Shown here: one piece after another, positions 23,128 to 31,619 of the stretch
Layout of the letters: every line of letters starts with the position of its first letter
Numbering within the stretch: position 1 is the first letter of the stretch
Assembly: GCA_023415145.1 (NCBI GenBank)
Contig: JAEZLW010000004.1
Location: forward strand, 1-36,459
Direction of reading: 5' to 3'
Length of the DNA: 36,459 bases
From: Bacillota bacterium
GTDB taxonomy: Bacteria > Bacillota > Clostridia > Christensenellales > Aristaeellaceae
Position numbers and translations under genes: made by a program
The notes under the pieces: model-generated
Seen by the model: the letters and a program-made list of their open reading frames with translations, nothing else
What the model was told of the DNA's origin: nothing
Databases searched by the model: none

Positions 23128-24918
23128 TCAATCCATCATTTCCAGCATCTGATCACGCAGCGCTACCCTGCCGGGGTAATTTTTGTAATACCTGCGCAGC
23201 AATACATCCCACTTGACATAGTTGCGGTAGGTGGCCACATTGCGCACGAACAGCAATACGTTGGTATCGCCTTTCAGATCGTTTTGAATGCTGATCTCCT
23301 GGCCGAAGCGGAACCCACCGCCAATCTCTTCTGGGACGACGGTGGTGACGCTTGCAAGGTCAGGGAAGATGTTCAGGTATTCGCTTTTGATGTATACGTG
23401 CCCGTTCTTTCCGTGTACGGTAGAGTAATTCACCACCACAGTATCCCCAGACACCGTTACCGATACCTGGCCAAGCACGTACAGGTTGCTGGCGATCAGT
23501 TCAAATGTCTGCACACCGTCACGGCCAAGGTCGATGGGCGTGAACATATACCATAGATCGGTGAGGCTGGGATCGATGTCCCGAAACTGCGGACCGAAGG
23601 AGCAAACGGTGTTATCGGGGTACCATACCACCTTTTCCTTGATGTGCAACTGGTCCATGGCAAAGGGGGCCGGCCCTGAATATACGGCTCCGTTCACATA
23701 CCATACACCTGCTTTTCCATCATAAACAAACCTTTCGTAGAAAAGCGGCCGTACATATTCCAACCGCAGAACGTTGTTGCGGGAATCATAGGTGATTACC
23801 ACATCTTTGTCGGTTTCTGTATACTCCACCAAATGGTCCTTTGTGTCATACGTTTTGGAATCACCGCTGCTGCCTACCGTCTTGCCCAGGTAATTTCCCT
23901 GCGCGTCGTAATGCTCCGTTTCATTGTCCAAATGATAACTCCGTTTGGTCAAAACGCCATTTTCAAAAATATCCGTATACTCGCGCTGGTCGGGAAGCAT
24001 GCCGCGTTCCGTGCGGCGCATGAGCATGCCGCCCTGGTACTCTTCGAAAAAGAGGAGGTTTCCCTCTTGTCCGTACCGGCTTGCAATCACGCCCGCCGGG
24101 TCATATGTGGTGGTCATCGATTCGCTTTGTACCTGCGTGCTGTGCAGGGTGCCGTTCGTATCATAACCTTTCAGGATCGTTGAGTCTTCGTCTCTTGTAA
24201 TGTATACGCGCAAAGCGCCGTTGCCATCATAGCCAGATATGGTATCTTTCTTGTCCCAAACGAATTTTGCGGTCACCATGCTGTTGTCGTAGTAAGTCAT
24301 TATGTGCTGCCCCGAATCCCGGTCGTGTATATCTGACATCAGCAGTTGATGCTGGGCATTGTAATACTCCCTGTCTTTGCCATTTCGGATTTCATACTGT
24401 TCAAGATTTCCATCCAGGCCATACCTGGCGAATACATTTTCAAAGATGTATGCTTCGATTCTGCCGTTTTCAGCAAGATAAAAACGCTCAGTGTCAAGCT
24501 TGTTGTTGATACGGCCTGACACGAACGAGCCCTTGCCATCAAAACTGAAATCCATGAAATAATCTGCCGTTTCCATGTAAACGACGATTTCGCTTATGGT
24601 ATATCCGGTGGCTTCCGAAGGGAATGAGGCAAGAGAGCCTTCCAACCGCTCACCGGAGGAGGACAGCGGAACACTCACCCATTCTGTGCCGGAGGGTGTG
24701 TCCACATAAAAACTGACAAAGGCAGATGTGTAGCCGCCGGAAAGGACCAGGGATACAGTGTCTTGTGTAACCGAAAAGTCCGAAACGGCTGGTATGGCGT
24801 AAGGAGGGACCGGTATTTCACTTTGCGTTTGCGGTACGGCAGGTGAGCCCAGTGCAGCAGTTATCAGGCATATTGCGGCAATGAAGACGGCCACCCGGAC
24901 AGAGCGTTTTGCATACAT
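23128..24918 (-). CDS. Secreted YD-repeat-like protein of unknown function
   Basis: Exported protein of 596 residues, with an N-terminal signal segment (about 8-25, cleavage near LGS-PAV). After an Ig-like region (45-120) comes a tract of degenerate YD-type repeats: YGLDGNLEQY, YDGNGALRVY, YDTNGTLHST, YDPAGVIASRYGQEGNLLFF, YDAQGNYLGK, YDTKDHLVEY, YDSRNNVLRLEY (about 165-385). A mixed C-terminal region follows. There is no RHS core or toxin domain and no wall anchor. YD repeats usually build beta-shells or carbohydrate-binding surfaces. AGAGGGG lies 12 bases before the ATG, a loose spacing. The stop is 3 bp from the convergent methyltransferase stop. Confidence 0.75.
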   Translation of the reverse strand: MYAKRSVRVAVFIAAICLITAALGSPAVPQTQSEIPVPPYAIPAVSDFSVTQDTVSLVLSGGYTSAFVSFYVDTPSGTEWVSVPLSSSGERLEGSLASFPSEATGYTISEIVVYMETADYFMDFSFDGKGSFVSGRINNKLDTERFYLAENGRIEAYIFENVFARYGLDGNLEQYEIRNGKDREYYNAQHQLLMSDIHDRDSGQHIMTYYDNSMVTAKFVWDKKDTISGYDGNGALRVYITRDEDSTILKGYDTNGTLHSTQVQSESMTTTYDPAGVIASRYGQEGNLLFFEEYQGGMLMRRTERGMLPDQREYTDIFENGVLTKRSYHLDNETEHYDAQGNYLGKTVGSSGDSKTYDTKDHLVEYTETDKDVVITYDSRNNVLRLEYVRPLFYERFVYDGKAGVWYVNGAVYSGPAPFAMDQLHIKEKVVWYPDNTVCSFGPQFRDIDPSLTDLWYMFTPIDLGRDGVQTFELIASNLYVLGQVSVTVSGDTVVVNYSTVHGKNGHVYIKSEYLNIFPDLASVTTVVPEEIGGGFRFGQEISIQNDLKGDTNVLLFVRNVATYRNYVKWDVLLRRYYKNYPGRVALRDQMLEMMD

Positions 24919-25069
24919 TTTATTTGTTAGCCCCTCTCACCTGCATTCTACAACAAAAGTAACATGACATGGATACCATTGTCAATCAATTTCAGGGAAT
25001 TTTGTCGGTATATGTCTGATTGCTTGCAAAGCTGAAACATATTGTGTGTAAACAGGCTTTGTATTCACT

Positions 25070-26458
25070 TCAGAATGGGGAATGCATTGCTTTATGAAGC
25101 ATCAAAACGCTTTTTTGAATATCCTCCGGTGTCAAGTGCCCGTAGCCCAGAACAAGCTTGTCAAGGTGGCTGCCCTTACATATACAGTGGTATTCGGCGG
25201 GAGTTACGTATACGCCTTGATCCAGGCATTTTTTGTGGAACGCACCGTCAAAATGCATACCGGGAAACTGAATGGCAACATGCAGCCCGGCGTTGTCGCC
25301 CCAGGGGATCCATCCGTTCCCGAAAGCATCTTTCAGCGAAGTAAGCAGCGCCTGACGCCGCTGGCCGTAGATTTTGCGCATGTTTTGAATGTGCCTGTCC
25401 AGTTTGCGCTTGCTTAACAGCATGGCCAGGGCAGCCTGCTCAAAAGGCGGATTTTGCACATCCGTATGGGTGCGCAAGGTCCGCCACCGTTTTTGTAGCT
25501 TTACTGGCAGCAGTGCGAAGCCAACCCGAAGCGCCGGGAAAAGCGTCTTGCTGAACGTACCCACATACATCACCCGCTGAGGGTCAAGGGAATACAGCGG
25601 GGCCACCGGCTCACCGGCATAGCGGAACTCGCTGTCGTAGTCGTCCTCAATGATATAGATGCCGTTTTCCTGCGCATAGCGGATGAGCACGGCCCGGCGT
25701 GCAGCCGGCAGAATGCCGCCCAGGGGAAACTGATGGGATGGCGTGACATACGCGGCAAAGGCACTGCCGCCTTTGGGAAGCAAGTCTGTGTTCATGCCCT
25801 TTTCATCCACAGGCACAGGCATGACCTTTACGCCCTTGTGCAAAAAGGTTTTGAGCATTCCCGTATGGCAAGGGTCCTCCGTGATAAGCCCCCGGCCATC
25901 TTCTTGCAGCACATCGGCAGCAAGACGTAAAGCGTGGGTAGCGCCAGCCGTGATGAAAACATCGTCCGGGCGCACCAGAAGGCCGCGGCTTCGAAAGAGC
26001 CAATTCGCTATTTCCGTCCGCAGCACTTCAAGCCCCTGAGGGCCTGAATACCCCAAGCAGGGCAAAGGCAATTCTTCCATGGCTCGGTGCATTGCCTGCT
26101 GCCACATAAATAGGGGGAAGAGGTTCAAAGCGGGGCTTCCGGTTTTAAAGTCGGCGGCATAAGCTTGGGGCCGCGCTTTTTCGCTTGGCTGCCCGTTTGA
26201 TTGATTAAGAACAACAAGGTTTTCAGCCACCACCGTTTTTGCACCCTGGCGGCCAAGAACAAATCCCTCCGCAAGCAGCATCTCATAAGCCTCGCAGACG
26301 GTGTTGCGGGATATGCCCAACACACTGCAAAGCTCCCGCGTGGAAGGAAGCGCTTCGCCCGCTTTCAAGCGCCCGCTTGTTATCCTTGACTTCATCGCCT
26401 CGTACAATTGGCGCTTGATGGGCAGTTCCGACTGCCTGTTCAGCATGATGCCCAGCAT
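25070..26458 (-). CDS. MocR-type regulator (GntR HTH fused to aminotransferase fold)
   Basis: A 462-residue regulator of the MocR/PdxR type. An N-terminal GntR winged helix (about 8-78: LPIKRQLYEAMKSRITSGRLKAGEALPSTRELCSVLGISRNTV) is joined to a fold-I aminotransferase domain (about 100-460) with EDDYDSEFRY and the PLP lysine Lys304 in GTFSKTLFPALRVG. These proteins sense PLP or an amino compound and control a neighbouring gene. ATG 26458 follows TTGGAGG; the upstream 76 codons have no ribosome site and cover the promoter region. Divergent from the EamA transporter gene, which is the likely target. Confidence 0.92.
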   Translation of the reverse strand: MLGIMLNRQSELPIKRQLYEAMKSRITSGRLKAGEALPSTRELCSVLGISRNTVCEAYEMLLAEGFVLGRQGAKTVVAENLVVLNQSNGQPSEKARPQAYAADFKTGSPALNLFPLFMWQQAMHRAMEELPLPCLGYSGPQGLEVLRTEIANWLFRSRGLLVRPDDVFITAGATHALRLAADVLQEDGRGLITEDPCHTGMLKTFLHKGVKVMPVPVDEKGMNTDLLPKGGSAFAAYVTPSHQFPLGGILPAARRAVLIRYAQENGIYIIEDDYDSEFRYAGEPVAPLYSLDPQRVMYVGTFSKTLFPALRVGFALLPVKLQKRWRTLRTHTDVQNPPFEQAALAMLLSKRKLDRHIQNMRKIYGQRRQALLTSLKDAFGNGWIPWGDNAGLHVAIQFPGMHFDGAFHKKCLDQGVYVTPAEYHCICKGSHLDKLVLGYGHLTPEDIQKSVLMLHKAMHSPF

Positions 26459-26468
26459 GTTGCCTCCA

Positions 26469-26529
26469 ACTGGACTGGTGTAATCCGTGTTATACTGGCG
26501 CTTTACCATGCCAGTTTGATGGCTATAAT
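26469..26529 (+). promoter_or_regulatory. Divergent control region with candidate MocR operator
   Basis: Promoter towards the transporter: TTTACC (26502-26507), 16-bp spacer, TATAAT (26524-26529). An inverted repeat ACTGGC-N10-GCCAGT (26494-26515) covers its -35 box, and two more ACTGG words stand at 26469 and 26474. A TATAAC at 26489-26494 on the minus strand may serve the regulator. The arrangement of direct and inverted words is typical of MocR sites; binding is inferred. Confidence 0.5.
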
Positions 26530-26576
26530 CATACCATGACTTCTTGGCAAAAGATAGTCTTTGGGAGGACCTTGAT

Positions 26577-27512
26577 ATGGAGCATTCAAAAGGGCCTGTA
26601 TACTTGTTCCTTGCCTTTACACTGGCGGGCACCAGTGTTGTTGCGGCAAGGTTTGTTTCGGGAAGGCTGGGTATATTTACGATCACGGCGGTAAGCCTTG
26701 CGTTTGCGCTGCTTTATTTGGTGCCCTCGTATTTGAAGAAAATCATCCGCGCTATCACCGGCCTTCCGATAAAAGGATACCTTTTCCTGGCTGTGCAGGC
26801 GCTGTGCGGAATATTTTTGTTCCGCATGTTCCTTTTAAGCGGTCTGACCATTACCACCTCCGGGGAAGCGGGGATTTTAACCAGCGTGACACCGGCCATT
26901 ACGGCGGTGCTGGCCATGGTATTCTTGAGGGAGAGGGCTGGATGGCTTAGGCTTGCCGGCATCACAATGACCATGGCGGGCGTGGCTTTGATCCAGGGTT
27001 TGCTGGCGCCGGAAAGCGGCTTTTCCGCAAACCATTTCTGGGGCAACATGCTGGTCATCTGCGCTGCGTCCTGCGAGGCGCTGTTTAATATTTTTTCAAG
27101 GGCGTTTGTCTTAAAAGGTGAATCAGGCAGTCATACAGCGATGGACCCGCCCGTTCAGACGGCCATTGTATCCTTTATGGCGCTTTTGTTCTGCCTCATT
27201 CCGGCCATGCTGGAGGATCCCGTTCGGCGGCTTTCTGCCATCGGCCTCACCGGCTGGCTGGCGCTATTGTGGTATGGGCTTTTCGTGACGGCGCTGGCCT
27301 TTATCTGTTGGTATGAGGGCATCCGGCGCTGCGGTGCGCTGACCGCGGCCGCGTTCTCCGGCATGATGCCCTTCACCTCCGCGCTGTTATCCGTTGTCAT
27401 TCTGGGTGAGCAATTGGGCTTTCGACAGATCACAGGCGGACTTTTCATAGCCGGAGGCATGATGGTGCTGGGCGGAAGCGCTGCTCGGGGAAAAGTGAAT
27501 CAAGCAGCCTGA
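26577..27512 (+). CDS. EamA/DMT-family transporter
   Basis: Integral membrane protein of 311 residues with ten predicted helices in two EamA halves (about 5-145 and 160-305). Typical pieces: GTSVVAARFVSG near the N-terminus, TITTSGEAGILTSVTPAITAVLAMVFLRE ending the first half, and LTAAAFSGMMPFTSALLSVVILGEQLGFRQITGG in the second. Family members export amino acids, amines or other metabolites; with a MocR regulator next door an amino compound is likely. ATG 26577 has GGGAGG 8 bases upstream. Confidence 0.9.
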   Translation: MEHSKGPVYLFLAFTLAGTSVVAARFVSGRLGIFTITAVSLAFALLYLVPSYLKKIIRAITGLPIKGYLFLAVQALCGIFLFRMFLLSGLTITTSGEAGILTSVTPAITAVLAMVFLRERAGWLRLAGITMTMAGVALIQGLLAPESGFSANHFWGNMLVICAASCEALFNIFSRAFVLKGESGSHTAMDPPVQTAIVSFMALLFCLIPAMLEDPVRRLSAIGLTGWLALLWYGLFVTALAFICWYEGIRRCGALTAAAFSGMMPFTSALLSVVILGEQLGFRQITGGLFIAGGMMVLGGSAARGKVNQAA

Positions 27513-27590
27513 ATAGAAAGGATTCCCCTGCTATCCATCGAATATTAGCCCGAAAATACGGCAAGGATTCTTTGGTGGAGGGGGATCTCC

Positions 27591-28619
27591 GTGGATGTTA
27601 AGGTTCTGACAAGAGAGCAAAGCATTGACGATTGTGACACCATTGAGGTTATCGAATACACGATAGACCAAAGCAAAACCTATCAGGTGAACTTTGAGCA
27701 AACAGGGGAATTTTCGGCGCTTTCCGATATTCCTGAAAAGCTTGTGCGGTGGATCAATGTGGATGGGCAGTATACGCAGGAAATGCTGGAGTCGCTATGC
27801 GGCGCCTTTCACATTCACCCGCTGGTGATTCATAACATCACCGATAGGGAGCAGCGCGCCAAAATTGAGGTCTATCCCGATTTTTTGTATATTGTGGCCA
27901 AAATGGTCTACTTCTTAGGCGAAGACATGGTGGTGGAGCACATACGTTTCTTGCTGGGCAAAAACTATGTCATCACCATTGGCGAGCTGAAAGGTGATGT
28001 ATTCAGCGCCATCCGCAACTGGATCGGCATAGAGGGCTCCCATGTGCGCAATGCCGGAGCTGATTACCTGATATATCTGCTTCTTGACGCCATTGTGGAA
28101 GGATATTTTGACGTACTGGAAATGGTGAACGGGAAGATCGATGCGCTGGAAGAGGACGTCATGGCCGAAACCTCCCAGGAGCATTTGCCCGCGATCCGGG
28201 AGATCAAAAAAATGCTGCTGCGCCTGAATCGGTATATTTGGCCCCTTCGGGACGTGGCTTCCCTGATGGGCAAGGAATCCACGCCTCTGATAGGTGCGTT
28301 AACCGAACCTTATTTGCGGGATGTGTACAACCATATCGTGCAAGCCATAGACTCCACGGAAACCAGCAGGGAGCTTTTGTCCAGCCTCACCGACCTGCAC
28401 GTTTCCAACACCAGCTACAAGCTCAACGAGATCATGAAGGTGCTGACCATTATTTCTACCATCTTCATTCCATTGACGTTCATCGCCGGTGTTTATGGCA
28501 TGAATTTTCATTATATGCCGGAGCTTGCATGGCGGTGGGGGTATGGCATGATCATGCTGGTGATGCTCCTCATCGCAGGGTGCATGGTATACTACTTCAA
28601 AAAGAAAAAGTGGTTCTGA
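27591..28619 (+). CDS. corA: CorA-family magnesium/divalent cation transporter
   Basis: A 342-residue channel protein: a large cytoplasmic N-terminal domain with long helices, then two C-terminal membrane helices. The diagnostic GMN motif is at 303-305 (AGVYGMNFHYMPEL), ending the first membrane helix, and a basic tail KKKKWF ends the protein. CorA pentamers let Mg2+ (also Co2+, Ni2+) into the cell. The start is the GTG at 27591 after GGTGGAGGG. It probably has its own transcript; a terminator follows. I see no Mg2+ riboswitch in the 78-bp upstream gap. Confidence 0.93.
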   Translation: MDVKVLTREQSIDDCDTIEVIEYTIDQSKTYQVNFEQTGEFSALSDIPEKLVRWINVDGQYTQEMLESLCGAFHIHPLVIHNITDREQRAKIEVYPDFLYIVAKMVYFLGEDMVVEHIRFLLGKNYVITIGELKGDVFSAIRNWIGIEGSHVRNAGADYLIYLLLDAIVEGYFDVLEMVNGKIDALEEDVMAETSQEHLPAIREIKKMLLRLNRYIWPLRDVASLMGKESTPLIGALTEPYLRDVYNHIVQAIDSTETSRELLSSLTDLHVSNTSYKLNEIMKVLTIISTIFIPLTFIAGVYGMNFHYMPELAWRWGYGMIMLVMLLIAGCMVYYFKKKKWF

Positions 28620-28635
28620 AAGGCTAATGGATATA

Positions 28636-28675
28636 GCGCCTGCCGTATAACTTGACGGCAGGTGCAATTTTTTTT
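28636..28675 (+). terminator. Terminator of corA
   Basis: GCGCCTGCCGT (28636-28646) pairs with ACGGCAGGTGC (28655-28665), then AATTTTTTTT. Confidence 0.92.
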
Positions 28676-28716
28676 GAAAGGGGATAGACAAAGCTGCAAC
28701 CATGTGCTAATATTAT

Positions 28717-28746
28717 TTGACCTTGGTTAATTAACCGTGGTTAAAT
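28717..28746 (+). promoter_or_regulatory. Promoter and palindromic operator of tetR
   Basis: TTGACC (28717-28722) and TTAAAT (28741-28746) frame an 18-bp spacer that contains the perfect 12-bp palindrome GGTTAATTAACC (28725-28736), followed by another GGTTAA half site at 28739. A repressor bound here would block RNA polymerase; autoregulation by the TetR protein is the simple inference. Confidence 0.6.
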
Positions 28747-28764
28747 AATTTCAGGAGCGTACAT

Positions 28765-29436
28765 ATGGCAAGGCCAAACAAGAATTATGAGCCTAAAAAG
28801 GAGGCATTGGCACAAACGGCCTTTGACCTTTTTGCGAAGCAGGGTTATGAAAACGTCACCATCACGCAGATCATGCGGGCTGCGGGTCTGACAAAGGCGG
28901 GGATGTACCACTACTTTTCCTCCAAGGAGGAAATTTTGGATGCAGCCATCGATTATGGCATCGCACAGGACCTTCAAAAGCTTCGGGCGGATTTGGAAGG
29001 ATGTCCGGTGGATGAGAAAATGCTCCGCTTTGCCCGCGGCAACACCACCCACAGCGACCTTGCACACAAGCTGCTGTACTACAAGGGCAGCAACAAAGAT
29101 TCCTATGCCGCATACCGTATCCGGGAACGTTCCATTCATGCGGATATTCCCGTAATGGAGGAGATCATCCGTGAGGGGATGGAAAAAGGCGTTTACACGG
29201 TGGAATATCCGCATCAGGTGGCGGAGTTCCTGGTTCTTCTTGCCAAGGCGATTGTGGAGACAAACATCTTGCCTCATGCCAGCCGGGAAGAAAGATTGAT
29301 TCGCATGCAGGCATTTTTGCAGCTTACGGAAATATGGCTCCATCCCACGCCTGCCCATCTGGCGGCCATTGCCGCGATGCTGCGTGAGGAGCTTTCAAAT
29401 ACACAGGAGGCCCGGTATGAAGATGGTTCGAACTAA
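28765..29436 (+). CDS. TetR/AcrR-family transcriptional regulator
   Basis: A 223-residue repressor. The N-terminal helix-turn-helix (about 10-56) reads ALAQTAFDLFAKQGYENVTITQIMRAAGLTKAGMYHYFSSKEEIL in overlapping typical motifs; the C-terminal all-helical part (about 60-205) is the ligand and dimer domain, not similar to a known ligand class by eye. AGGAG lies 7 bases before the ATG. The downstream hydrolase gene overlaps its end by 20 bp, so the two form an operon and the hydrolase substrate may be the inducer. Confidence 0.92.
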   Translation: MARPNKNYEPKKEALAQTAFDLFAKQGYENVTITQIMRAAGLTKAGMYHYFSSKEEILDAAIDYGIAQDLQKLRADLEGCPVDEKMLRFARGNTTHSDLAHKLLYYKGSNKDSYAAYRIRERSIHADIPVMEEIIREGMEKGVYTVEYPHQVAEFLVLLAKAIVETNILPHASREERLIRMQAFLQLTEIWLHPTPAHLAAIAAMLREELSNTQEARYEDGSN

Positions 29437-30505
29437 ATCCAATTCGCAAAGGGTGGTGCGCATCATGTTGATTTTCATTTGTGTTTTGCTTTTTTTATTG
29501 GCTGCCCTTGCGGGTTGGCTGCTTATTATCAGTCCCGGGAAGATGGCACCCCTTCTTGATGAAACCGGCAGGGAGTTCATCCGTGGAAAAGACAAAACAA
29601 ATCCTGTTTTGCTTTTTGTGCATGGCGGACCAGGTATGCCTGAGTATATGTTTGCCGAAAAGTATCCCACAGGCATGGAGGACCTTTTCACCGTCTGCTG
29701 GTGGGAACAGCGCGGTGCCGGGCTTTCTTACAGCACCAGCATTTCGCCCAAGGGCGTTACGGTGGAGCAGATGATTGCCGACACGCTGGAGGTGACAGAT
29801 TATCTGAGGCAGCGCTTTGGGCAGGACAAGATTTACCTCATGAGCCATTCCGGCGGCACCTTTTTCGGCATACAGGCTGCCGCACGGGCACCGGAACGCT
29901 ATTATGCCTATATCGGCATTGCCCAGATTTCCCGGCAGGCTGATTCCGAAAGGGAGGCCTATGCCTATATGATGAATCAGTATCAGGCTGCGGGCAATGA
30001 AAAGATGGTGCAAAAGCTTTTAAAGCACCCCATTCTTGATTCGAATGACGCGATAGATGAGTATACGCTGTCCATGCTGCGGGATGAGGCGATGCATGAG
30101 CTTGGCATCGGGACGATGCACAATATGAACTCGGTGATCACCGGCATATTCCTGCCTGTTATGGCAAGCCGGGCATATACGCTGGAAGAGAAAATCAATA
30201 TATGGCGCGGCAAGGCGATGATAAACCGCTCCACCGAGCTGCGGCATAAGATCAACACAACAGATTTGACTAAAGTGGTACCACGGCTTGATGTACCCGT
30301 CTACTTTCTCAGCGGCATTTATGACTATACCGTTTCCTATACGGGGTCAAAGGATTATCTTGCGAAGCTGCATGCCGATGTAAAAGGGTTTTACACATTT
30401 GAACAGTCCGCCCATTGCCCGCTTTTTGAGGAGCCGGAGAGATTCCTTCAAATTTTGCGGGAGGATGTTCTGACCGGTACAACAGCGTTTTCAGATGCCG
30501 AGTGA
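29417..30505 (+). CDS. Membrane-anchored alpha/beta hydrolase, proline iminopeptidase-like
   Basis: A 362-residue hydrolase with one N-terminal membrane helix (about 14-38) and a catalytic domain outside the membrane. VLLFVHGGPGMPEY (oxyanion hole), WWEQRGAGLSYS (the DQRG-type motif of the S33 prolyl peptidase family), nucleophile Ser145 in SHSGGT, Asp303 in GIYDYTV and His333 in SAHCP. S33 members remove N-terminal residues from peptides or hydrolyse esters and amides. ATG 29417 has AGGAGG 6 bases upstream and lies inside the tetR gene, indicating coupling. Confidence 0.9.
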   Translation: MKMVRTKSNSQRVVRIMLIFICVLLFLLAALAGWLLIISPGKMAPLLDETGREFIRGKDKTNPVLLFVHGGPGMPEYMFAEKYPTGMEDLFTVCWWEQRGAGLSYSTSISPKGVTVEQMIADTLEVTDYLRQRFGQDKIYLMSHSGGTFFGIQAAARAPERYYAYIGIAQISRQADSEREAYAYMMNQYQAAGNEKMVQKLLKHPILDSNDAIDEYTLSMLRDEAMHELGIGTMHNMNSVITGIFLPVMASRAYTLEEKINIWRGKAMINRSTELRHKINTTDLTKVVPRLDVPVYFLSGIYDYTVSYTGSKDYLAKLHADVKGFYTFEQSAHCPLFEEPERFLQILREDVLTGTTAFSDAE

Positions 30506-30561
30506 GTTCGGGTATCATAAGCCAATTGCGGATAATTCGCTTTACAGGTTGGATCAGGGGT

Positions 30562-31575
30562 CTACGAATGCTCACCATATCTTTTCAATACACGCATCGC
30601 CCGAAGTGTGATCCATTTGCTTTGTTCATTGAGTTGCCCGAAGGGGATCAGCAGCCGGTCGCTGTTGTAGGTATTTTCTGTTTTCCACCGGCCCGTATTG
30701 TCCTGCTTTGCAAGGACGACGCCGATGGCATCTTCCATTCGGCTGTCCTTTATGCCCAAGCCTGTGAGAATATCCAAAATCTCCAGCGCATCCGTCTGAT
30801 ACATCAAAGGGAAGCCGAATTTCAACCAGCCTGGCTTTGATGCCCGGTTTAGGTTGTGGCTGCGCTTGTAAACATGGTGGATGAGCATAAATTCGGCTGC
30901 CTTTTGGATTGTTGATTTTACTTCCGCAGACCTATCCTCATTCAGCATGGCACTCAGTGCCTTGAGCGCTTTGACCACGCCCATATGGCAGGTATGCTTT
31001 CCCCAGCACATTTCGTACTTGTCATAGGGCGGAGCCTGCGGATCGTTTTCAACGCCGTCGTTGAAACGCATATATGTATTTAGCCAGCCTATTCCCTTTT
31101 GTACCCTTGGATCATGAGTATGGCCCAGCCTGATAAGGCTCCAAACCATGTTCCCGGTAAGGCACGGGATGACCTCGCTTAGCCTGCCGCCTCCTGTTTT
31201 CGCGGCTGCGTGCTGCGAAAAGCCGCCCTCCTGTGTCTCCTGGGAATGGGTCAGAAGGTACTCGCACTGCTCCCGGATTTGCTCATTGGCCTGCGCGCCC
31301 AGTTCCGCCAGCAGGATCAATGTCCACACAAGGCCCTCGTATTTTCTTGTGTAAAACCCGGGGTAGGTATTTTGGTATGCTGGCTCCCGCTGCCTTTCAA
31401 GGATGTCCGGTACCATGCCGGATTGCATGATGCGATGCCTGGCAGACTGAACAGCCTGGTCCCCTTCCGGCTTGTCCAGGAGATCCTTCAGCGTGAAATA
31501 GCGGACAGAAGGATTGTTTTCCTCCAACAGCCAAGGGGTAGGGTCGGCCTTGAGCATGGTTTTCCAATGATCCAT
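30562..31575 (-). CDS. Alpha/alpha-toroid (squalene-cyclase/prenyltransferase-like) protein
   Basis: A 337-residue soluble protein made of helical hairpin repeats: EGLVWTLILLAELG, GGGRLSEVIPCLTGNMVWSLIRLGH, VQKGIGWLNTYMRF, HTCHMGVVKALKALSAM, and a QDNTGRW motif near the C-terminus (QW-like). This is the toroid fold of squalene cyclases and protein prenyltransferases, but the cyclase DXDD acid motif is missing and the length is half that of a cyclase. The reaction is unknown. ATG 31575 has CCGGAGGG 6 bases upstream. It follows the GntR/LacI-type regulator gene by 44 bp on the same strand and is probably co-transcribed. Confidence 0.75.
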   Translation of the reverse strand: MDHWKTMLKADPTPWLLEENNPSVRYFTLKDLLDKPEGDQAVQSARHRIMQSGMVPDILERQREPAYQNTYPGFYTRKYEGLVWTLILLAELGAQANEQIREQCEYLLTHSQETQEGGFSQHAAAKTGGGRLSEVIPCLTGNMVWSLIRLGHTHDPRVQKGIGWLNTYMRFNDGVENDPQAPPYDKYEMCWGKHTCHMGVVKALKALSAMLNEDRSAEVKSTIQKAAEFMLIHHVYKRSHNLNRASKPGWLKFGFPLMYQTDALEILDILTGLGIKDSRMEDAIGVVLAKQDNTGRWKTENTYNSDRLLIPFGQLNEQSKWITLRAMRVLKRYGEHS

Positions 31576-31619
31576 TGAAAGCCCTCCGGCATTGTTCATG
31601 CCTGAATATACTCATCCTT

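Noticed and set aside
27513..27590. Mg2+ riboswitch before corA
   Set aside because: The gap is only 78 bp and shows no conserved multi-helix architecture.
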